Shown piece by piece: positions 26,809-34,392 of a stretch of 40,293 nucleotides of DNA. Below the pieces are notes generated by a model, which was not told the origin of the DNA, searched no databases, and saw only the letters and a list, made by a program, of their open reading frames with translations. Within the stretch, counting starts at the first letter, position 1. Every line of letters starts with the position of its first letter. Source of the stretch: Paracoccaceae bacterium. GTDB lineage: Bacteria > Pseudomonadota > Alphaproteobacteria > Rhodobacterales > Rhodobacteraceae. The position numbers were made by a program, and so were the translations under genes. The DNA is taken from NCBI GenBank assembly GCA_947461435.1, contig CANHLE010000022.1, positions 1-40,293 on the forward strand. The letters are read 5' to 3'.

Positions 26809-27360
26809 TCACTGATGCGAACAGGGCCATTTTGCTGTCAGAACATCAACACTGGGATGCATCATGACGGCACCCGGCGTTAGGCCGAGCATATCTGCCA
26901 GACCGCCGTTGATTTCGATCACAAATTTCACACCGTCGCCGCCGTCGATCGGGGTTTCATCCAAGGGTTTGGCCATGGAATGGATCTGAAGGATCTGCCC
27001 TGAGCCATCGGCAAACAGCATGTCCAACGGGATCAGAGTGTTCTTCATCCAGAAGGCCACATGCTTGGGCTCTGGGTAGACGAACAGCATGCCAGAGGAG
27101 CGCGGAAGACTCTCGCGGTTCATCAGGCCCTGCGCCCGCTCGTCCGGATCATCGGCGATTTCGATGGAAAACCGAACTTCCTGGCCTTGGGCCGTGCGCA
27201 GGAAAAGCGCATCGTCGCTGCACACCGGTGCGCCAAGGGCCGCAGGCGCCGCGGCGCCCACAACGGTGATGGTTAGTGCGACGACTCGCGCAATGTAGCA
27301 TCCCAAGGAAGAACCTGGACGGCCATGCGCCCGCGCCGTCCGTCGGTGATTTTCAAACAT
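26809..27360 (-). CDS. DUF192 family exported protein
   Basis: A 183-residue protein with an exported DUF192 domain. After an Arg-rich leader of about 20 residues, a hydrophobic segment (about 24-42) ends in a cleavable-looking AALGA site. The domain follows, with FSIEIADDPDERAQGLMNRE near 64-83, GMLFVYPEP, FWMKNTLIPLDMLF near 107-120 and the closing VIEINGGLADMLGLTPGA. DUF192 proteins are small beta-barrels of unknown function. The only good in-frame ATG is 27360, which makes the gene overlap the preceding cold-shock gene by 88 bases; a TTG in the SSLG segment is a possible shorter start. Same strand as the cold-shock gene, so probably one operon. Confidence 0.85.
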   Translation of the reverse strand: MFENHRRTARAHGRPGSSLGCYIARVVALTITVVGAAAPAALGAPVCSDDALFLRTAQGQEVRFSIEIADDPDERAQGLMNRESLPRSSGMLFVYPEPKHVAFWMKNTLIPLDMLFADGSGQILQIHSMAKPLDETPIDGGDGVKFVIEINGGLADMLGLTPGAVMMHPSVDVLTAKWPCSHQ

Positions 27361-27812
27361 ACCGCTTCCCCTGCTTGCAAATCCGCAAAGCCGGAATGGC
27401 GAAGGACCTCTATATGAACAAAGATGTCCTCGGACTTTCCGAAAACATTGGCAAAGCCGAAACCTTTGCTTTTGTCAAACCACTTCACGCGCGCAGGTTC
27501 CATCGGCAAGATTGTCAGATCAATCTCAACGCCCTCGCCCGTCAGTTCCAGCAAGGAAATCGTTGCAGCCATGACAGGAGGATCAATCGACAAAACCTCG
27601 ACCGCTTGGGTGCCCCGGCTTGTCGACTGGATGGTCACCGAAATTCCCGAGCCGTCTGCCACGGAACTTTGGCCAAAATTTCGCAGGACATTGGCGTGCA
27701 GAAGAATGTCCGTCTGGAACCCTTCCACCACAATGAACCCAAACCCTTTGCTAGGGTCAAACCATTTTACCCGTCCTTGCGCCACGCGCAGGTCGCTCTC
27801 TTCGATCGTCAT
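27273..27812 (-). CDS. Cold-shock protein with two cold-shock domains
   Basis: A 179-residue RNA/ssDNA-binding protein with two tandem cold-shock domains. The first (about residues 10-78) has GRVKWFDPSKGFGFIVVEG and DILLHANVL. The second (about 105-172) has ARVKWFDKSKGFGFANVFGK and DIFVHIEVL. Both carry the RNP1 (KGFGF) motif; RNP2 is clearer in the second (IFVHI) than in the first (ILLHA). An acidic linker (LTGEGVEIDLTILP) separates them. This double-domain type is typical of Alphaproteobacteria, where it is linked to stress or stationary-phase adaptation rather than only to cold. The Shine-Dalgarno is weak and the upstream region is AT-rich. It overlaps the downstream DUF192 gene. Confidence 0.94.
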   Translation of the reverse strand: MTIEESDLRVAQGRVKWFDPSKGFGFIVVEGFQTDILLHANVLRNFGQSSVADGSGISVTIQSTSRGTQAVEVLSIDPPVMAATISLLELTGEGVEIDLTILPMEPARVKWFDKSKGFGFANVFGKSEDIFVHIEVLRHSGFADLQAGEAVCLKITDGRRGRMAVQVLPWDATLRESSH

Positions 27813-27994
27813 TCTATGGCCAAATCCCCAGAAAAGCCGTACTCCAGAACCTTGAATTCAAATTCCGTTAATATTCAAGTCCGGATTCCGACTAAATTTG
27901 GCATTTTTATTCGAAAAACGAGCACTCTATCCATCCACGATGGGCGAATGGATACAGGGAATTTGTCAAAGGAATAGCTGCAAGGTTCCTAAGT
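27813..27994 (-). promoter_or_regulatory. AT-rich upstream region of the cold-shock gene
   Basis: These 182 bases are markedly AT-rich compared with their surroundings and lie between pdxH and the cold-shock gene, both on the minus strand. They contain an inverted repeat, CTTGAAT (27851-27857) with ATTCAAG (27873-27879), overlapping the palindrome TTGAATTCAA (27852-27861). A long structured, AT-rich 5' leader is common for cold-shock genes. I cannot place the promoter with confidence. No hairpin-plus-T terminator for pdxH is visible. Confidence 0.5.
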
Positions 27995-28600
27995 TTAAGG
28001 GTTTAGCCGCTGAACGATCCAAGACGATTCCGGGTCGGTGCGGCGCCATTGGAACCGGTCATGCAGCCGAAACGCGCCGTCGGCCCAAAATTCAATCTCG
28101 ACCGGGGTGATCCGAAATCCGCCCCAGAACGGCGGGCGCTTTGGGTTTGGCCCTTGTTGCAGCGTCACCTTGGCCACATCGGCCATCAAGGAAGTGCGGC
28201 TTGACAGCGGCTGTGACTGCTGACTGGCCCAAGCCCCCAACCGGGATTGCAAACTGCGCGACGCGTAATAGGCATCTGCTTGGGCGCCTTCTTCGCGGCT
28301 GACCGTTCCGCGCACGCGAATCTGCCGCCGCAGTGATTTCCAATGCAGCACGAAAGCGGCCTTTCCGCTCTCGGCCAACTCTTGCCCCTTGGCGCTGCCA
28401 TAGTTTGTGTAGAACACAAACGCCGCCGCTTCGATGTCTTTGAGAAGCACCATCCGCGCATTGGGCATGCCCGCGGCGTCCACCGTGGACAGGGCGATGG
28501 CATTGGGATCATTGGGTTCGCTTGCCTCTGCCTCTGCCAACCAGGACCGCGAGATCACGAAGGGATCATCGCCTGCAAAAATGCCTGTACGCTCGCTCAT
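27995..28600 (-). CDS. pdxH: Pyridoxamine 5'-phosphate oxidase
   Basis: FMN enzyme that oxidises pyridoxine or pyridoxamine 5'-phosphate to pyridoxal phosphate, the last step of vitamin B6 synthesis and salvage. It has 201 residues. Family features are [20 protein letters not shown] near residues 46-65 with the FMN-contacting Arg and Lys, [29 protein letters not shown] near 82-100, and the closing [16 protein letters not shown], the signature C-terminus with the Arg-x-x-x-P ending. It is transcribed away from fabI across 100 bases. Several genes here (kbl, the aminotransferase) need its product, but there is no sign of co-regulation. Confidence 0.96.
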   Translation of the reverse strand: MSERTGIFAGDDPFVISRSWLAEAEASEPNDPNAIALSTVDAAGMPNARMVLLKDIEAAAFVFYTNYGSAKGQELAESGKAAFVLHWKSLRRQIRVRGTVSREEGAQADAYYASRSLQSRLGAWASQQSQPLSSRTSLMADVAKVTLQQGPNPKRPPFWGGFRITPVEIEFWADGAFRLHDRFQWRRTDPESSWIVQRLNP

Positions 28601-28641
28601 GGGTGTTCTCCTGTGTCGTCTTTCGGCTGTCGGCAGAACCC

Positions 28642-28670
28642 TTGAAGGGACGCCGCCTTTCGCCTAAACC
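28642..28670 (+). promoter_or_regulatory. Weak candidate promoter of fabI
   Basis: TTGAAG (28642-28647), a 17-base spacer and TAAACC (28665-28670) lie 30 bases before the fabI ATG in the pdxH-fabI divergent gap. The -10 matches consensus at only three positions. Confidence 0.3.
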
Positions 28671-28700
28671 AGCCACAACAAAGGTAGTGAGGGACTGGGA

Positions 28701-29552
28701 ATGTCAACCGAAGCGATGACGGAAACGGTGATCACAGGCAATCTGATGGCGGGCAAGCGCGGCCTGATCATGGGGCTGGCCAATGACAAGTCCATCGCCT
28801 GGGGAATTGCGCAATCGCTTGCCGCCCAAGGCGCAGAAATTGCCTTTTCCTATCAGGGCGAAGCGTTGAAAAAGCGGGTGGAACCGCTGATCGCCTCCAT
28901 CGGCATGGACGAGATGGTGGAATGCGACGTGTCGAACGAATCCACGATGGACGCGCTTTTTGCCCGTCTTGCGGCAAAATGGGGCAAGATCGACTTTCTG
29001 GTTCACGCCATCGGCTTTTCTGACAAGGCGGAATTGCGCGGGCGTTATGTGGACACATCGCGCGCCAACTTCTTGATGACGATGGATATTTCCGTCTATT
29101 CCTTTACGGCGGTTTGCGCGCGCGCCGCGGCCATGATGAACCCGGGCGGCAGCCTTTTGACCTTGACCTATTATGGCGCGGAAAAGGTCATGCCGCATTA
29201 CAACGTGATGGGGCTGGCAAAGGCCGCGCTGGAGGCGTCGGTCAAATACATTGCCGAGGATCTGGGAAAAGACGGTATCCGCTGCAATGCAATTTCGGCC
29301 GGGCCGATCAAGACTTTGGCGGCCAGTGGCATTGGGGATTTCCGCTATATCATGAAGTGGAACGAATTGAATTCGCCCCTGCGCCGCAATGTCACACAAG
29401 AAGAGGTGGGCAAGGCGGCCCTGTACCTGCTGTCCGATCTGGGATCGGGCACGACGGGCGAGAATTTGCATGTCGATGCCGGCTATCACGTCGTCGGCAT
29501 GAAGGCCGTGGATGCCCCGGATATCGACGTGGTAACGGGCCGAAAGGAATGA
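28701..29552 (+). CDS. fabI: Enoyl-[acyl-carrier-protein] reductase (NADH), FabI
   Basis: Reduces trans-2-enoyl-ACP in the last step of each fatty-acid elongation cycle. It has 283 residues of the short-chain dehydrogenase fold. The cofactor segment is GLIMGLANDKSIAWGIAQSL near residues 21-40, and HAIGFSDKAEL lies near 102. The catalytic pattern Tyr157, Tyr167 and Lys174 appears in TYYGAEKVMPHYNVMGLAK, matching Tyr146, Tyr156 and Lys163 of Escherichia coli FabI. The C-terminal VVGMKAVDAPDIDVVTGRKE is what I know from Rhodobacteraceae FabI. GAGGGA (28689-28694) supports ATG 28701. The stop overlaps the start of the LysE-type gene (ATGA). No change is apparent at the glycine equivalent to triclosan-resistance position 93. 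Confidence 0.96.
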   Translation: MSTEAMTETVITGNLMAGKRGLIMGLANDKSIAWGIAQSLAAQGAEIAFSYQGEALKKRVEPLIASIGMDEMVECDVSNESTMDALFARLAAKWGKIDFLVHAIGFSDKAELRGRYVDTSRANFLMTMDISVYSFTAVCARAAAMMNPGGSLLTLTYYGAEKVMPHYNVMGLAKAALEASVKYIAEDLGKDGIRCNAISAGPIKTLAASGIGDFRYIMKWNELNSPLRRNVTQEEVGKAALYLLSDLGSGTTGENLHVDAGYHVVGMKAVDAPDIDVVTGRKE

Positions 29553-30163
29553 CCCTTGCCGCCTTTGTGACCGTCAGCCTTTTGCACCTGATGGCCGCCA
29601 TCAGCCCCGGACCTGCCGTGCTGATGTCCGCCCGCACCGGTGTGACCGAGGGCCTGCGCACCGGCTTTTTTCTGGCCATGGGCATTGGCCTTGGCGGCGT
29701 GATCTGGGCCAGTGCCGCCCTGTTCGGTCTGGCCGTGCTGTTTCAGACCGCGCCGGCGCTGCTTTGGGCCCTGAAAGCCTTGGGCGGACTGTACCTGATC
29801 TACTTGGCTTGGTGCATGTGGCGCGATTCCGATCGGCCGCTGGACATGCGCGACGACCGCCGTCCGCCGCGGACCGCCACCTCGGCCTTTTGGCTGGGGG
29901 TGACAACACAGCTTGCCAATCCAAAACCGGCGGTCCTGTTTTCGGCCATCTTTGTCGGCACCGTTCCGCCCGGAACGCCGTCTTTGGTGGTCGGCGCGCT
30001 GTTGTTGGTGGTCTTTTTGAACGAGACCCTGTGGAACACCGCCGTTGCCCGCATTTTTTCCTTCGACCGATCCAAGGCTGCCTATATCAGCCTGAAAACT
30101 GTCATTGATCGCAGCTTCGGCGGGCTTTTGGCCCTCTTGGGCGTAAAGATCGCCATCACCTAA
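29549..30163 (+). CDS. LysE/RhtB family amino-acid exporter
   Basis: Membrane protein of 204 residues with about six hydrophobic helices. It opens with FVTVSLLHLMAAISPGPAVL, where the ISPGP motif in the first helix is the hallmark of LysE/RhtB exporters. It continues with LRTGFFLAMGIGLGGVIWA near 35-53, LGGLYLIYLAWCMWR near 76-90 and a second-half NPKPAVLFSAIF motif near 128-139. Members export amino acids such as lysine, threonine, homoserine or leucine; the substrate cannot be told from sequence. It starts inside the fabI stop codon, so translation is probably coupled, although the functions are unrelated. gpt follows after 12 bases. Confidence 0.9.
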   Translation: MTLAAFVTVSLLHLMAAISPGPAVLMSARTGVTEGLRTGFFLAMGIGLGGVIWASAALFGLAVLFQTAPALLWALKALGGLYLIYLAWCMWRDSDRPLDMRDDRRPPRTATSAFWLGVTTQLANPKPAVLFSAIFVGTVPPGTPSLVVGALLLVVFLNETLWNTAVARIFSFDRSKAAYISLKTVIDRSFGGLLALLGVKIAIT

Positions 30164-30175
30164 CGGAGCCGCGCC

Positions 30176-30682
30176 ATGAACGATCGTTTGCCCCACGAAA
30201 AAGGCTTCCATGTCAGCTGGGACCAAATTCACCGCGATGCCCGGGCCCTGGCCTGGCGATTGTCGGGTCAAGGCCCCGACAACGGCGCTTGGCGCGCCGT
30301 CGTGGCCATCACGCGCGGCGGAATGGTTCCGGCGATGATTGTCAGCCGAGAGCTGGACATTCGGGTGGTCGATACGATTTCGGTCAAAAGTTACGACCAT
30401 CAAGCCCAGGGTGAGCTTCGCGTGATCAAAGCCCCGCAATCGGATGCCATGGGCGCAGATGGCGAGGGGGTTTTGGTCATCGACGATCTGGTGGATTCCG
30501 GCAAGACGCTGGAACTCGTCCGCTCGTTGTTCCCAAAGGCGCATTATGCCACGGTCTACGCCAAACCCTCGGGCAAGCCGCAGGTCGATACCTATATCAC
30601 TGAAGTCAGCCAGGACACCTGGATCTTCTTTCCTTGGGATATGGCGCTGCAATATGTGCAACCTTTCCGCGGCAAGGATTGA
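30176..30682 (+). CDS. gpt: Xanthine phosphoribosyltransferase
   Basis: Purine-salvage enzyme joining xanthine (and usually guanine) to PRPP to form the nucleotide. It has 168 residues, close in size to Escherichia coli Gpt. The PRPP-binding signature is [17 protein letters not shown] near residues 97-113. Other family parts are [19 protein letters not shown] near 42-60, [14 protein letters not shown], and the closing [13 protein letters not shown] near 148-160. An upstream GGAG-like site and a 12-base gap from the exporter gene support co-transcription. The next gene begins just after the stop, using a TTG start. Hypoxanthine-guanine enzymes of other subfamilies lack the WIFFPWD ending. Confidence 0.94.
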   Translation: MNDRLPHEKGFHVSWDQIHRDARALAWRLSGQGPDNGAWRAVVAITRGGMVPAMIVSRELDIRVVDTISVKSYDHQAQGELRVIKAPQSDAMGADGEGVLVIDDLVDSGKTLELVRSLFPKAHYATVYAKPSGKPQVDTYITEVSQDTWIFFPWDMALQYVQPFRGKD

Positions 30683-30686
30683 CGGT

Positions 30687-31211
30687 TTGGACGATGCAAA
30701 GGACCGACGATCTGTCTACCGCCGCGTTGTACATTTTCTGTTCGAAGCCGGTTTGATCATCAAGGCGGGTCTGTGCAGCGCCGAAAGCTTGGCCGGGCTG
30801 GGTTTGTTGCTGGTGCCCGTCAAGCGGGTCAACGACCTTGTGTTTTGGCTGACCCATTTCGAAATCACCGCCCACCCTCAGGATCCGCTCGCGACCTGGT
30901 CGCGGGATGCCGTCGCGCAGTTCACCTTGGGCACCGAACAGTTTTATGGCTGGTACCTTTTGGTGCATGGCGGGTTGAAGCTGGTCATGGTGATCATGCT
31001 TTGGTCCAAGGTGATCTGGGCCTATCCGGCGTCCATGGCGGTTTTGGCCGGGTTTGTGACCTATCAGCTGTACGAATTCGTCTATGACTCCTCGCCCTTT
31101 TTGCTTTTGCTGGCGGCCTTTGATCTGTTCATGATCTGGTTGATCTGGCAAGAATACCGCATGCTGCGGCCCCCATCGGTGGCGGCAGATCCCATTGCCC
31201 CCGGTCCTTGA
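30687..31211 (+). CDS. DUF2127 family membrane protein
   Basis: A 174-residue membrane protein of unknown function with about four hydrophobic segments (residues 12-38, 85-105, 110-130 and 135-155). It resembles DUF2127: an opening VHFLFEAGLIIKAG, then FYGWYLLVHGGLKLVMVIML near 88-107, WAYPASMAVLAGFVTYQLYEF, and the closing FDLFMIWLIWQEYRML. No ATG lies between the gpt stop and the first helix. TTG 30687 is the best start because AAGGA (30674-30678) is eight bases upstream and the stop of gpt at 30682 is just before it. The gene is probably the last of the fabI-LysE-gpt transcription unit. Confidence 0.82.
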   Translation: MDDAKDRRSVYRRVVHFLFEAGLIIKAGLCSAESLAGLGLLLVPVKRVNDLVFWLTHFEITAHPQDPLATWSRDAVAQFTLGTEQFYGWYLLVHGGLKLVMVIMLWSKVIWAYPASMAVLAGFVTYQLYEFVYDSSPFLLLLAAFDLFMIWLIWQEYRMLRPPSVAADPIAPGP

Positions 31212-31253
31212 CCCTTCCAAGGCCCCTGCCCCGTATCTTGTCGAAAGCGCCCC

Positions 31254-32432
31254 ATGATCCACCCGCTCAATCCCGCCGTGCAAGCCACTGATCTTCCCCC
31301 CGTGATGGAGGCACGCCGTTGGCTGCAAGGCGCGGTGTTTCCCCCAGATCGCCCGCTGATCAACGTCAGTCAGGCAGCGCCCGTGGAAGTGCCAACACTG
31401 GGCCTGCGCCAAGCCTTGGCCGAGGCCGCCTTGAACAACAACGATGCGCATCTTTATGGGCCGGTTCTGGGATTGCCGGCGCTGCGGGCCGAAATTTCCA
31501 GCCAATGGTCGGCCGCGTATGGGGGTACGATCAAAGAGACGCAAGTTGCCATCACCCAAGGCTGCAATCAGGCATTTTGCGCGGTCATGGCCACTTTGGC
31601 CGGGGCCGGCGACGAGGTGATCTTGCCGACGCCGTGGTATTTCAACCACGAAATGTGGCTGACGATGCAAGGCGTCAAGGCCGTGCCCTTGCCCGCCGGC
31701 GCAGGTCTGATCCCCGAGGCTGAGGCCGCCGCGGCCCTGATCACCCCGCGCACCCGCGCCATCGTTCTGGTCAGCCCGAACAATCCCGGCGGCGCCGAAT
31801 ACCCTGCGCAAACCTTGGCCGCCTTCCGCGATCTGGCCCGCGCGCGCGGTCTGGCCCTGATCGTGGACGAAACCTACCGCGATTTTGACAGCCGTCCGGG
31901 ACGCCCGCACGATTTGTTTGCCGATCCAGACTGGGCCGATACCTTTATTCATCTTTACTCCTTTTCCAAAACCTACCGGCTGACAGGGCACCGCGTGGGG
32001 GCCGTGATCGCCTCGGAGGCGCGACTGTCCGAGATTGAAAAGTTTCTGGACACCGTCGCCATCTGCCCAAGTCAACTGGGCCAGATCGGGGCGCTGTGGG
32101 GGATGCAGAACCTCAACCAATGGGTTGCAGGCGAGCGGGCCGAAATCCTTGCGCGCCGGGCGGCCATGACGGGCGGGTTTGCCGCGCTGGAGGGCTGGAA
32201 GCTTTTGGGCTGCGGGGCGTATTTTGCCTATGTCGAGCATCCCTTTGCCGAAGACTCGGTCACCATCGCCAAACGGTTGGTGCACGAACGCTCGATTTTG
32301 ATGCTGCCCGGCACCATGTTCCAACCCAAGCACGAACCGAAGGGTCAGCGCCAGTTCCGCATTGCCTTTGCAAATGCCAATGTCACCGGGATTTCCCAAA
32401 TGTTTGACCGGCTGGCCACCTTCCGCACCTAG
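31254..32432 (+). CDS. PLP-dependent class I/II aminotransferase
   Basis: Fold-type I aminotransferase of 392 residues. It has HLYGPVLGLPALRAEISSQW near residues 66-85, the cofactor-contacting QGCNQAFCAVMATL near 102-115, the conserved Asn-Pro in VSPNNPGGAEYP, and Asp plus Tyr in LIVDETYRDFD near 204-214. The Schiff-base lysine lies in YSFSKTYRLTGHRVGAV near 231-247. The substrate is not identifiable; general aspartate/aromatic-type or methionine-related enzymes share these features. It begins 42 bases after the DUF2127 gene and ends 73 bases before the chaperone gene, so it may be a separate or loosely linked unit. Confidence 0.9.
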   Translation: MIHPLNPAVQATDLPPVMEARRWLQGAVFPPDRPLINVSQAAPVEVPTLGLRQALAEAALNNNDAHLYGPVLGLPALRAEISSQWSAAYGGTIKETQVAITQGCNQAFCAVMATLAGAGDEVILPTPWYFNHEMWLTMQGVKAVPLPAGAGLIPEAEAAAALITPRTRAIVLVSPNNPGGAEYPAQTLAAFRDLARARGLALIVDETYRDFDSRPGRPHDLFADPDWADTFIHLYSFSKTYRLTGHRVGAVIASEARLSEIEKFLDTVAICPSQLGQIGALWGMQNLNQWVAGERAEILARRAAMTGGFAALEGWKLLGCGAYFAYVEHPFAEDSVTIAKRLVHERSILMLPGTMFQPKHEPKGQRQFRIAFANANVTGISQMFDRLATFRT

Positions 32433-32505
32433 CGCGGGCTTGCCCCTGCGCGCCGCGCGCCTTAGACACACCACCAGACCATTTTAGCCCGAGGGCCTGC
32501 ACATC

Positions 32506-34383
32506 ATGTCGGACGTCACCGAAGACAGCGAAAAAGCCAAGCGCCGCCGCCGCCAAACCCAATATTTCGGCTGGATTTTGGTGGCCATGATCGTCGCCGG
32601 ACTTGGCAGCTTTGGTGTGACGAATTTTGGTGGCGGGATCAAATCGGTTGGGACGATTGGCCAACAAGAGATGTCGACCAACGCCTATGCCCGTGCCCTG
32701 CGGGACGAGTTGAACAAGATCTCGCAGCAGTTTGGCACCCAGATCAGCCTGTCGCAGGCCGCGCCCTTTGGTGTGGCCGAACGGGCCCTTCAAGGCTTGA
32801 TCTCGCGCAGCGCATTGGACGCCGAAATGGGGCGCGTGGGCCTTTCAGTGGGCGACGCGGTTGTGGCAGACCAGATCGCATCGATTGAAAGCTTTCAAAG
32901 CGTCTCGGGCTCCTTTGATGCCACGACCTACCGCGACACCCTTGCGCGCAACAACATGACAATCGCCGAATTCGAAGGCGGCTTGCGCAACGATTCGGCG
33001 CGTCAGATCTTGACCGCTGCCATTGTGGGCGGGTTTCAGGCGCCTGCGCCGCTGACCGACAATCTGTACAATTGGGTGGCCGAAAAGCGCGGATTTACCG
33101 TCTTGAGTCTGACCGAATCCTCGTTGCCCGCGCCCTTGCCTGCCCCAACGCAGGCCGATCTGACCGCCTATCACGCGGCCAACATCGCCGCCTACACCCG
33201 CGGCGAGGCAAAGCGCATTACCTATGTTGCCCTGCTTCCTGACACGCTCGCGCCCTCCATGCCCACCGACGAGGCTTCGGTGCGGGCGCTTTATGATGGC
33301 CGCATCGCAGACTATGTCATTCCAGAAAAACGTCTTGCCGAACGACTGGTCTATCCCGATGAGGCAGCGGCCACCGCCGCAGTGGCCGAACTGGCCGCCG
33401 GCAAAAGTTTTGATGATCTGGTGGCCGCGCGCAAGTTGACGCTGGAAGATGTCGATCTGGGCGATGTGTCCAAAACCGATTTGGGCACTGCGGCCGAGGC
33501 CGTCTTTGCCCTGCGCGATCCGGGTGCCGTCAGCGGCGTGATTTCGACAGATCTTGGCCCGGCGATTTTTCGCGTCAATGCGGTGATCGAGGCCCAAGAA
33601 ACCCCGTTCGAGGATGTCAAAGACACGCTTGCGCTGGAATTACAGGCCGATTCCGCCCGCAAAGCCATTGCGCAGCGCACCGAAGCACTGGAAGATTTGC
33701 TGGCAGGCGGCGCGACGATTGCCGACCTGGCCAAGGAAGACGGCATGACCATGGCCACGACAGACTTTGTGGCCGGCGCGACCGATAACGACGCCATCGC
33801 GGGCTATACTGCGTTTTCCAAAGCTGCCGCCACGCTGGCGGAGGGTGATTTTCCGGAATGGATCGGGTTGGACGATGGCGGCATCATTGCGATGCAGTTG
33901 GACGAAACCGTGCCCCCTGCGCCCTTGCCCCTGGACGATGTCAAGGATCGTGTGACGGCAGACTGGCACGCGGCAGAATTGGCCAAAGCTTTGGCGGCGC
34001 TGGCAGAAACCCAAAAAAGCGCGATCGAGGGCGGAACCCAGATCGGCACGCTTGGCGTCGTCTCTGTCGCCGTGGCCGCAGGCCGCGAAACGCAGCCCGA
34101 CAGCGCACCGAGCGGCACCATGACCGCTGTGTTTTCGATGCAGCCCGGCGAGGTTCAGGTTTTGGCCGAGGGCGCGCAAGTGGCCGTCGTTCAGTTGGAC
34201 AGCATAACGCCCGCCGCCCCCGACGGCGAAGAGGCCGTTGCAACCCGCGAGGCTATTGCCGCCTCTTTGGCGCAATCGATGTCGCGCGACGCCTTGGCAC
34301 TGTTCACCCAAGCCTTGGTCACCTCCGGCGGGCTGCAACTGGATCAGGCCGCCCTGAACGCCGTGCAGGCCAGCTTCAATTAA
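32506..34383 (+). CDS. ppiD: PpiD-like membrane-anchored peptidyl-prolyl isomerase/chaperone
   Basis: Inner-membrane periplasmic folding factor of 625 residues. A basic cytoplasmic N-terminus (KAKRRRRQ) leads into one membrane helix (about 21-42). A SurA-N-like region follows (about 45-200), with INxYARALRDELNKIS-type spacing and FDATTYRDTLARNNMTIAEF near 143-162. A parvulin-like domain occupies roughly 235-375, containing RLAERLVYPDEAAATAAVAE and KSFDDLVAARKLT. The C-terminal region repeats similar Ala/Glu/Asp-rich segments. The parvulin core looks divergent, as in PpiD, so isomerase activity is uncertain. trpE follows nine bases after its stop with the strong ribosome site AAGGAG, a link I recall from related genomes but without clear functional sense. 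Confidence 0.88.
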   Translation: MSDVTEDSEKAKRRRRQTQYFGWILVAMIVAGLGSFGVTNFGGGIKSVGTIGQQEMSTNAYARALRDELNKISQQFGTQISLSQAAPFGVAERALQGLISRSALDAEMGRVGLSVGDAVVADQIASIESFQSVSGSFDATTYRDTLARNNMTIAEFEGGLRNDSARQILTAAIVGGFQAPAPLTDNLYNWVAEKRGFTVLSLTESSLPAPLPAPTQADLTAYHAANIAAYTRGEAKRITYVALLPDTLAPSMPTDEASVRALYDGRIADYVIPEKRLAERLVYPDEAAATAAVAELAAGKSFDDLVAARKLTLEDVDLGDVSKTDLGTAAEAVFALRDPGAVSGVISTDLGPAIFRVNAVIEAQETPFEDVKDTLALELQADSARKAIAQRTEALEDLLAGGATIADLAKEDGMTMATTDFVAGATDNDAIAGYTAFSKAAATLAEGDFPEWIGLDDGGIIAMQLDETVPPAPLPLDDVKDRVTADWHAAELAKALAALAETQKSAIEGGTQIGTLGVVSVAVAAGRETQPDSAPSGTMTAVFSMQPGEVQVLAEGAQVAVVQLDSITPAAPDGEEAVATREAIAASLAQSMSRDALALFTQALVTSGGLQLDQAALNAVQASFN

Positions 34384-34392
34384 GGAGCGCGT

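Noticed and set aside
30606-32474. A 622-codon open frame on the minus strand across DUF2127 and the aminotransferase
   Set aside because: It is antisense to two recognisable genes, and its product is rich in Gly, Arg, His and Gln without domains; it reflects the codon bias of the high-G+C plus-strand genes.
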